Below, piece after piece: positions 56,790 to 64,000 of a stretch of DNA of 64,000 nucleotides. The notes below the pieces were generated by a model. The model made no database searches and was not told the origin of the DNA. It worked only from the letters and a program-made list of their open reading frames with translations. The translations under genes were made by a program, and so were the position numbers. This stretch comes from Thereva unica (Eukaryota; Arthropoda; Insecta; Diptera; Therevidae): assembly GCA_949987705.1 (NCBI GenBank), contig OX465281.1, positions 193,551,112 to 193,615,111 on the forward strand. Direction: 5' to 3'. The stretch's first letter is position 1. Every line of letters starts with the position of its first letter.

Positions 56790-57036
56790 CACCCATGGTA
56801 GACTGTTTTATCGACTACTTCTGGGTTATGTTCGTCGATGGTTATATTCCTACGAGATGGGTCTTGATCGTCCCGCCGCTGCTTATAACCGCCAAACGCT
56901 CGGATATCGGTTAGAATGCGATAACGCTGCTGGCAGCCCGTCGATCAACCATAGATCCGACGCCGGCCTTTCGTCTCTCACCACCGGAATAGTAAAGCGT
57001 CAACGTTTCGTCAATTGTTGGTGGGAAGATCGTCAA
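56790..57036 (-). pseudogene. RTE relic, endonuclease part
   Basis: Matches the intact RTE around 42,060-42,240: GGGTCTTGATCGT, ATAACCGCCAAACGCTCGGA, and TCACCACCGGAATAGTAAAG. About 50 bp reading GATAACGCTGCTGGCAGCCC in its middle have no counterpart there. It ends where a TIR-like element begins. Confidence 0.75.
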
Positions 57037-57897
57037 TCGTACTACCGAAGACGAAACTATAAACGAAACGAATCGTCTTCGTACTCCCGAAGACGAAACG
57101 ATAAACGAAACGAAACGAAATAACGAGACGAGACGAGAATATATTCCCTACTCTTGAAGACGATTGTTAAGTACGAACAGAATTGCCTTATGCATAAATT
57201 CAGTGATACTACCAACATTGAAGTTACAAAAAAATAAAGAAATTTGACAGTTACGGTGGCATTTCACTTTAGAAAAGTTGTGTTTTATTTAAAGAAATGA
57301 TCATTTGTTTAAAGAAATGATAAATTGCTTATAACCACCGCCTCCTGTTCCTTGCAGATGTTTCTTGTTGGTTCTTAGCTTCTTTTTTAAAAAAATTTGT
57401 AGTTACTCGATACCTAATTCAATAAAGATTAATTTATTTTCTTGATAATTAGTAGTTTTTTTTTTACTTTTTTCCAAGAGGTAACGTCTCTTGTAGGAGG
57501 TCCTTCGACATTGCAGTCAAGCGCAATTTTATCCCACAACTAATCAGCTGCTATTCTGCCTTCAGCCGTTCTGACAATGTTCCTGACCAAGTCCGTGTTC
57601 TCCTCCATGAAGGAAACAATAATTTCATATTGCCTTGCATTTGTAATTTTTGCCCTATTAAGCAAAATAAATTAAAACCATCAAATTAATTAACAATCCC
57701 AACTTACATTTTAACCTCATAACTGCTGACACACAACAACAAGCACTGACGTCTAAACGAAAACGATTACAAATATTCCATCGTCTGTTTAGACGAAAAC
57801 AAGACGATATCGTGTTGCCAAATAACATTTTGACAAAATCGTTTCGTTTTCGTCTCGTTTCGTCTTCGGGAGTACAGGCCCTGTTGTACACTCCACT
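57037..57897. mobile_element. TIR element with CCGAAGACGAAACG ends
   Basis: Left-end words GTACTACCGAAGACGAAAC (57,039) and GTACTCCCGAAGACGAAAC (57,081) face their inverse, ending at 57,875. CGAAA tandem words and an inner inverted pair (GTCTAAACGAAAAC against its inverse at about 57,780) are present. It separates two parts of the RTE relic. Exact limits and target duplication are unclear (GTAC is possible). No transposase was seen. Confidence 0.6.
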
Positions 57898-58045
57898 GAA
57901 TTAAATTTATATTTACGATGTGACTAATTTGGGTGTTCGGCCACCAGCATCCCTGGTCCCCAGCGCTGGCGCATCGGCTGCCCCGGATGCAGTAGCACTA
58001 TTTCGTGAATAGTTAGTTCGTGTATCCATGCGAGTATTATTAGTA
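57898..58045 (-). pseudogene. RTE relic, 5' part
   Basis: Matches the intact RTE at about 42,970-43,110: GTGACTAATTTGGGTGTTCG, CATCGGCTGCCCCGGATGCA, and GTTCGTGTATCCATGCG (inverse of the start-codon region). The stretch corresponding to 42,240-42,970 is missing from this copy. Confidence 0.8.
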
Positions 58046-60295
58046 AGAATGTTACTGTAAGCTAGATGGAAGTCACCCCCATAGCAACCCCAAAACTAAA
58101 ATTATTTTTTGTACACCCAAAATATATTCACCACGAAAATTTTTGAAACAGTAAACCGAACGCTTGATTAAGTGCTTCTGCTGTTGGAACTCTATGGTGT
58201 GGAGTTTACAAGGCAGGCTACATGTAAAAGTATAGAAATCAGTGACAACGACAGAGACAACCCGGTCAAGGAGGTAGGATTTTGGAAGGAGGAGTAGCAT
58301 AGGACAAGGCTAAGTTAGGGATTCTAAATTACGATTAACCGGTTCGTAGATTCCTGAAACATCGTGGTGCCTAAATTAAATAATTACGTTTGAGCTCCAC
58401 TTAGAATTGCTTGATAGTTTCGCATGTAATAAGGTTAAGATCTCGTATTTTGTCCAGCAATAGTACAGATAACTTATCTAACTTGGTCCCTTTTTTAAAT
58501 AGGTACATATTTGTGGATGGTTTTAAAAATAATATTGTAGAAGTTTCAGATTACCATATCGGAATAAATATGGTGTGGTATACTGTAAAATATTCGAATG
58601 GAATAAAATGGCAAAGCACGTTATATGCAAACGAGTTACATTGAGTAAAAGGTTCTGTTCAGAAAGATCCAATCTAAAATTTTCCGTCAAGTTCTTTGAT
58701 AACACAAAGCACCAAATTTAGATTATAGTACCAAAAATCGATAAAATGCAGTTGTTGGGATACCCAAATTAGGCCTGTTACTGCACGCACCTTCGTTGTA
58801 ATGAATGTTCTCATATTACGAATCTATTCAGTGGCAATAAGGAATCAATATTTACAAACATATAATACAAGGTATCTCGAGAACGCATCAGTACTACAAC
58901 CCGTAGTACCTGTGTATTTCTGTGCGCTCTCCATCAGATAACTCCCCCCCGAAAAAAATAGGTTAATGTCCGTTGATTATTGCTAAGATATTTATCCAGT
59001 AGAAAAGGCCACAAAATAATCAAATTACACTGACCGACCGCATTCAGGCGGCTACATGTTCCGAAAAGAGTTAACTCGAGTCCATAAAACCGAAATTAAT
59101 ATCAAGAAAGAAACATTGTCCTGAATACTTGCCACCAAGCAAACAATTATTTGATAATTATGATTATTTTTATATTTTCAATAACTGACGTCGAAACCAG
59201 GTAATAAAGGATCCTAAAAAAAAAACGTGAACGTGAAACCGAAACGGAACAGAAATTCGGAACCGACATTTGTCTGCTGCTCAAAGGAAGTGAATAATTG
59301 AGGAACCTACTCTATTAAAATGTAATTACTCATCAGTAATTGTTGTTACTAGCTTTCAAGCAGAAAACTCAAGCACTAATGACTGTAGCCTTTATTAGCG
59401 TAGTCCCAGACAGTTAGTCAGGAGCTTAATGGAATTTGTTATGCGGAGCAATCATCTGCATGCGATCCAGCTATTAACACGTCGTCTATAAGGTATCATG
59501 GCCCAAGCTGAAAATACCTTGCACCAGTTTAGGATGGAAATTGTTCTATAGCCCCGTGCAAATAGTATCAAGTTGTTTTCCTGCAATTGGAGAATTAGCC
59601 GGGGCCAAACTGATAAAAGCCCAATTTTTTTCTAACCTACAAAAATTAATTTCACATTTTTTTAACGTGCGATAATTTTTATAATTTCGTAAATATTCTT
59701 GCGATCCTTCAAATTATGATAGAAACAAATTTTACTAAGTTTGCGTGCTACGGAATTTGAGGGACAGGGTCAATGTGGTTTTGGTGTTTGTCAGGTAGTC
59801 ATTATAGGATACACCAAGGGCGATTCCTCCTGGCTAATGATTCTGTCTATTAAGAGCACGCCTGACAACAATACTTTGGCCTTCAAAAACCCACAGTAAA
59901 CACAGTTGGGCTAGGAGCTTGCTTATTAATATTGGAGCTGTCAATGGCTGTTCGAATACTTTTTGATAAACAGGACTAATTAAAACAAACAACTATGAGC
60001 TTCAGAATGGAAGAACTACGTACAAGGTCTGACCAAAATTGATATAAATGACAGGCTATTTTATTGTAAAAATGTTTCAATTAGTAAGAGGTCTGAGATA
60101 TTGATAGACACAATTTCTTTAATAATTTAACCCCCAAATTTCAGTGGGTAGTGTCGGAGTCTAGATACTTAATGGTATTTCTATTTCTTGTTGTGGAGCG
60201 CCTTGGCGGGCACTGCGACCAATTTTCTTTGTCTATTGCGCCACATCCCCGTCTTTGAAAACTATCAAGATTAAGGTTCTAAAAAAGCCTAAAAC
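58046..60295. other. Unannotated 2.2 kb
   Basis: Short open frames only; I recognise no motif, repeat or RNA gene. This may be unique sequence. Confidence 0.45.
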
Positions 60296-61145
60296 TTATT
60301 TAAGGTTCCTGTCCCAAATCTCCCTGGGTGTAGAGAAGTAGCGATGGAGGAGGCTCAAGCTCTTCCTCGCTGCAGCCTCACAGTCGCACAGCAAGTGCTC
60401 CGCAGTTTCACGGGCTGCCCAGCAGAATCGACAGCTATAATCAGTTAACAGTCCTATTTTCTTTAGATGGTAGTAGCCGAACGGAGGCCCATCAGGAGCT
60501 CTGTTATTATTTTTATCTCCCACCACCGCTTGAGATTTAAAAGTTTGCCCGCTTTAGCTTTATCGATTTGGATGAATCTTTTAGCTTGACGAGAACCCTA
60601 GATCCTTACCCCAGCTATGAAGAAACAGCTGGACAATTTTTAATGGCCGTTCTTACGGGGCCGTTTGCTATGCTACAGAAAGGTTCCGGACCGATAGGTG
60701 ACTCTAGCCAGGCTGTCGGCAATTTCATCACCAATGTGACCTTCGGGGCCCGGAATCCACATCAGCGTTACACTGTTGTTCTTCCTGAGGGATTTCAAAG
60801 ATTTTTTACAATCCAGGGGCAGAGAGGTATTTCTTTTCTTCTAACTTCTAACGCTTGCTCTATGACAGCAGTGATTCGTTCGATTTGAGCTATTGTGGAA
60901 TGGTTATTCCTGAATCCAAATTGAAAATCTTGCTTTAGTAACAATTGTTCAACCAATTTAGAAATGATGGGAAGCAATGTAATTGGTCTATATGATGTTA
61001 CTTATTCATCAGGTTTGTCTGGTTTTCTCAGCATATTTATTTGGGCCGTTTCGAAGCAGTTGGGCACATATTTCAAGCGCATGCAGGCATTAGATAAGTA
61101 TGTGATCACGATGATTGCTTTTCGTGGAAACTCCTTAAATAGACC
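60296..61145 (-). pseudogene. Jockey/R1-like non-LTR relic: RT start joined to RNase H and zinc tail
   Basis: From 61,145 down: ITYLSNACMRLKYVPNCF and INMLRKPDKPDE, then LLPIISKLVEQLLL and DFQFGFRNNHSTIAQIERIT (early RT blocks). At about 60,795 the reading jumps to RNase H (SVTLMWIPGPEGHIGDEIAD), so the RT palm and thumb are deleted. The tail has LKKIGLLTDYSCRFCWAARE and EHLLCDCEA, a C-x2-C-x(n)-H-x4-C zinc-like motif, then REIWD. The order RT, RNase H, Cys/His belongs to I/R1/LOA-type elements. Upstream it is cut by the element starting at 61,147. Stops are frequent. Confidence 0.72.
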
Positions 61146-61146
61146 G

Positions 61147-61443
61147 GGGGCCTGTTGCACGAAACTACAAGTCTACAAGTCTACAAGTGCCTGTAAAATA
61201 ATACTTGTACTACAAGTTCACCAAATTTTGATTGCACGAAAAAATTTTCTACACTTGTAGAATTATTAAAATTTCCCAAAATATGTAAAATAAATTTTAC
61301 AAGTGTAGAAGCTTACTCCATGGCAACGTGAATGTTTACAAAACAAAATTTGTCGTGTTTGCCTTACCAACTTTGTTTTAAGATTTAAATTTTTTAAATT
61401 TACCTTTGACAGATTTCTATTCAAATAAATTTCATTGGTAAAG
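61147..61443 (+). mobile_element. Left end of a DNA element (GGGGCCTGTTGCACGAAAC)
   Basis: The terminal word is followed by ACTACAAGT repeats (CTACAAGT four times in 50 bp). It interrupts the non-LTR reading at 61,145. The inverse of this end occurs near 26,850. I could not identify the right end of this copy, which presumably includes the following MADF/SANT-like frame. Confidence 0.55.
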
Positions 61444-61740
61444 ATGGCCCGTAAGTGTAACGACGAAAAGAAAATAAGTATTTTAAGGAAAATAAGGGAG
61501 AACAAAGAAATTTGGTTTGGTGCTTTTAGTAATGATATTACTAAAAGTGCTAAAAACAAAAAGTGGAAGGAAATCTTTTAGTTAGCGTCCAGCATAAATT
61601 TAATTCCTAAAAACAAGGGATTAGTCCAAGAGCTAGTGACAGATTTGCAAAGTGATTTTGCAGAGGATGGGCCTTTGATATATGTTAGATTACTTAAAGC
61701 ACAACTGATTAAGACTAATCGCCAATTCGAGTCTACTTAA
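61444..61740 (+). pseudogene. Small MADF/SANT-like frame with one internal TAG
   Basis: The reading begins MARKCNDEKKISILRKIREN, then FGAFSNDITKSAKNKKWKEI, which resembles the Myb/SANT-like regulators carried by some DNA elements (basic helix, K-x2-x-W-x-E-I). Codon 46 is TAG; otherwise it stays open for 98 codons to 61,740. The downstream part reads SDFAEDGPLIYVRLLKAQL. A CAG-to-TAG change is a simple explanation. The gene sits about 300 bp inside the element starting at 61,147, so it is probably that element's accessory protein. Confidence 0.5.
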
Positions 61741-62165
61741 GTTTTAATTTTATGACCTTTTGAACTTGTAGATTTTTTGACCATGAAAAAAGTGATATTG
61801 CAGAGGATGGGACTTGGTATATAGGTAAATTGGGTTGCTCCCACCTCATATTCCGATTGCCATCTCGTTTGGAGGTTAGGTTTGAGTTTTGGGAATTTTT
61901 GAAAATGTCGGTTTAGTCCAGTTGAACAAAGTGATATTGCAGAGGATGGGATTTGGTATAATGGTGAGATAGACCACCAATAGCCCAAATTCGGGTGTCC
62001 ATCTCATATGTAATCAAGGTTTCCATTTTGGCGGCTTTTGATTTTGTAGCCATTTTGGGTATGACCCAAGTGATTTTGCAGAACCCAAAATTTGGCCCAT
62101 AAGTTCTTGGTATCTACCAAATGCTACATTTTCAATCCCATCTCCTTTCCATTAATATTTTCAGT
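61649..62165. repeat. 139-bp tandem repeat growing out of the MADF-like frame
   Basis: AGTGATWTTGCAGA occurs at 61,651, 61,791, 61,930 and 62,069, spaced 140, 139 and 139 bp. A second marker CCATCTC follows the same spacing in the later units. The first unit is coding; the others are not. Units are divergent apart from the markers. Confidence 0.75.
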
Positions 62166-62599
62166 TTAATTGAGAAAAATTTGTTGATTGACGTCAGAGC
62201 AAAATTCTAATGAAGTCCCCTAACTAAATGTTAACTCCTAAACTAATTATCGTAAACCAACGTTATTAAGTTTATATTTTAGTTAAATTAGTATTATTTT
62301 ATTTAGCATAAAGCGCAAAAACTTGAGTGATTTCGTTTATAAGATAGATAGATTTCGTTTATAGGATTTTCCTCGCGCTTTTAACTAAATACATTCTTAA
62401 CGGAATTCTTTTCTTAATATCAAATAAAATAATACACATTTATCTAAAATATGAACTTAATTATGTTGGTCTACGTTAATTAGTTTAGAAGTTATTCAAG
62501 TTTAAGTAGATTTTAAAAAATATATGTTTTTCTTTCCTAAACACCCTGTATCTAGTGGATAGTGGGGTTAGGTTCCTCTCTAGGGCTTTTTTTTTCGAA

Positions 62600-62765
62600 A
62601 TACATTCAATCACCCCAAAAAATATTAGCGACGTTGTCCAACAGAGAATTTATTGAACGTCTGAAGACCCATACAACTTGCGGATTAGGGGGTATGAGTA
62701 TTTGAAATCTTTAAAACGAAATAACTCATGAATGGAAACTCCTATGAAAAATTTGCTGGTTTTAG
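62600..62765. repeat. Dispersed repeat matching 34,545-34,700
   Basis: Shares TTGAACGTCTGA, TTGAAATCTTTAAAACGA-like and CTCATGAATGG words in order with the copy at 34.6 kb, in the same orientation. No coding potential seen. Confidence 0.6.
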
Positions 62766-62951
62766 GAGTACAACCAATTTCCCGACACTTTAAAAAAAAA
62801 ACTCTACTTACTGGCTTTAGCACTGCCTGCTTTCCACGCGTTCACTGGATGTGATTTCAACCCGTCCTTTTATAGACGGGGAAAAACAAAGCCATTTGAA
62901 CTAATGGAGCAGAATGAAAGATATATAAGGGCGTTTATGAACATAAGTCTA

Positions 62952-63140
62952 TACCTTATCAACTTCAAATTGGGACTAAACAATTTCAAATTGAGACTAA
63001 ACAGTTTCAAATTGGGAGTAAACAGTTTCAAATTGGGACTAAACAATTTCAAATTGGGAATAAACAATTTCAAATTGGGAATAAACAATTTCAATTTAGG
63101 AATAAACAATTTCAAATTGGGATCGAACAATTTGAAGTAA
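62952..63140. repeat. 21-bp minisatellite, about 8.5 units
   Basis: Units of the type AACAATTTCAAATTGGGAATA repeat with small variations, ending near AACAATTTGAAG. Because 21 is a multiple of three, both strands stay open and give artificial repeats such as NFKLGI or NLKLFI. Confidence 0.92.
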
Positions 63141-63257
63141 TAAATGAACAACTATTAGTAAAGATTAAAGTATTAATTATTTTTAATAAGTCTGGAATAA
63201 ATATAAACACAGATAAACAACATAAAAACATTATTTAAAAACGAACATCCACCATAT

Positions 63258-63485
63258 TTAATGCATCGAACCTTTGAACATGGGCAGTTTTGTGAAATTC
63301 ACAACAGTTTGATTTCTTTTATCATTAATTAACATGGTTTGTAACCGTTGTAAACGATATTCGGCTTGAGTCATATTAGCCCTGTCGTCACCGGTTAGAA
63401 TTTGTAGCGTTTGAATTGCTAATTCTCTTTTAACGTTAGCTTTTAAGCTTGAACAAGCGTGCTCGATAGTTAGTCCTTGGACCAA
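63258..63485 (-). CDS. Unrecognised open frame
   Basis: A 75-codon frame with a helical, Leu/Gln-rich composition (LKANVKRELAIQTLQIL, AEYRLQRLQTMLINDKR). Its upstream side ends exactly where a DNA-element end begins (63,483), so it may be the tail of an older gene or element that the insertion cut. I do not recognise the family. Confidence 0.25.
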   Translation of the reverse strand: MVQGLTIEHACSSLKANVKRELAIQTLQILTGDDRANMTQAEYRLQRLQTMLINDKRNQTVVNFTKLPMFKGSMH

Positions 63486-64000
63486 GGACGTAGCCAGGGG
63501 AGGGGTTTTGGGGGTTCAAACCCCCCCCCCCGAATGAAAAAAGACATCGCAGATAGCATGAAAAATTAAATAATAATAAATAGTTTTTCTTCAATTGTAT
63601 ACTAAATTTGAGATAGGCAGAACACCATTCAAATCGCATTTTTTCTTCTTAGAAATACGTTTGGCGACAGCTATGTATAGCGCGAACCAAACGAGATGAG
63701 GTTTCTCAAAAGGCTATTTTCCATGCGCAGTAGCATTCTTGGTACATTTCGAAGCGGAAATTTGAAAATACATAAGCGAATGTCTTATTCATGTGTGCGC
63801 AATGTTTATTGGTGTGTAATTTGCATTTCCGAAGAAAGGAAAAAATATCTAGATGACTATGTATAAAAAAAGTAAAAAAGTATAGGGGGAAGGGGACGTC
63901 TCATTTACACAGATCATTATTATGATTCTTACAAAAACCCATTCTGCCGTCACAACATCCACGACTGTTCTGAACTGCCGCGGGTCTCTGTGTGAGATTG
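63483..64000. mobile_element. Edge of a DNA element (CAAGGACGTAGCCAGG end), runs off the window
   Basis: The start CAAGGACGTAGCCAGG followed by G-rich then C-rich runs resembles termini of hAT-like elements. The other end would lie beyond the window. No transposase motif is visible in the 518 bp present. Confidence 0.4.

Noticed and set aside
62870..63151. Open frames with repeated LKLFIPN or NFKLG peptides on both strands
   Set aside because: They come from a 21-bp minisatellite, whose length keeps frames open without selection.

Overview
This window looks like a transposon-dense, gene-poor piece of an arthropod genome, most likely an insect. The evidence is the mix of element families: Helitrons with internal tandem repeats, RTE, jockey/CR1 and R1-like non-LTR elements, a Penelope element, PIF/Harbinger with a MADF accessory gene, pogo, Tc1, hAT, gypsy and BEL. 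Intron-like signals, AT richness and microsatellites fit the same picture. I found no convincing host protein gene, tRNA or rRNA, and I cannot name the species.

Layout. 1-11 kb: decayed BEL-like and non-LTR retrotransposon pieces (R1-like 1.7-3.6 kb, jockey/CR1-like 6.85-8.06 kb, L2/CR1-like 9.2-11.2 kb), with a MITE inside the first. 12.1-14.2 kb: a complete non-autonomous Helitron on the minus strand, filled by a 128-bp satellite. 17-24.4 kb: a nest in which a Helitron fragment is broken by a 2-kb TIR element and then by a hAT element, itself broken by another insertion, abutting a minus-strand gypsy element. 25.5-26.4 kb: a pogo-like transposase relic. 27.0-30.0 kb: a second complete Helitron (plus strand) carrying an 842-bp TIR element whose target duplication is supported by a paralogous empty site. 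32.5-34.6 kb: an RTE copy inside another non-LTR element. 35.3-37.1 kb: a hAT element with a perfect 8-bp target duplication inside a Tc1 transposase relic.

38-58 kb: a second satellite array; a nearly intact RTE element (39,465-43,216) with a 10-bp target duplication and a 937-aa endonuclease/RT ORF, disrupted only by a MITE near its 5' end; a two-gene PIF/Harbinger element (43,612-46,367) with both genes frameshifted; an endonuclease-domain relic at 47 kb; a foldback plus third satellite array with a 400-bp MITE inserted (51-52.8 kb); internally deleted RTE derivatives; and a 5'-truncated Penelope element between 371-bp inverted terminal arms (54.85-56.77 kb). 60.3-64 kb: an RNase H-bearing non-LTR relic, a MADF/SANT-like ORF running into a 139-bp tandem repeat, a 21-bp minisatellite and the edge of another DNA element.

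Nothing here forms a host pathway. The interest lies in insertion history (nesting, empty sites, target duplications), in satellites sharing sequence with Helitrons, and in the few elements close enough to intact to suggest recent activity (RTE, Harbinger, Penelope).
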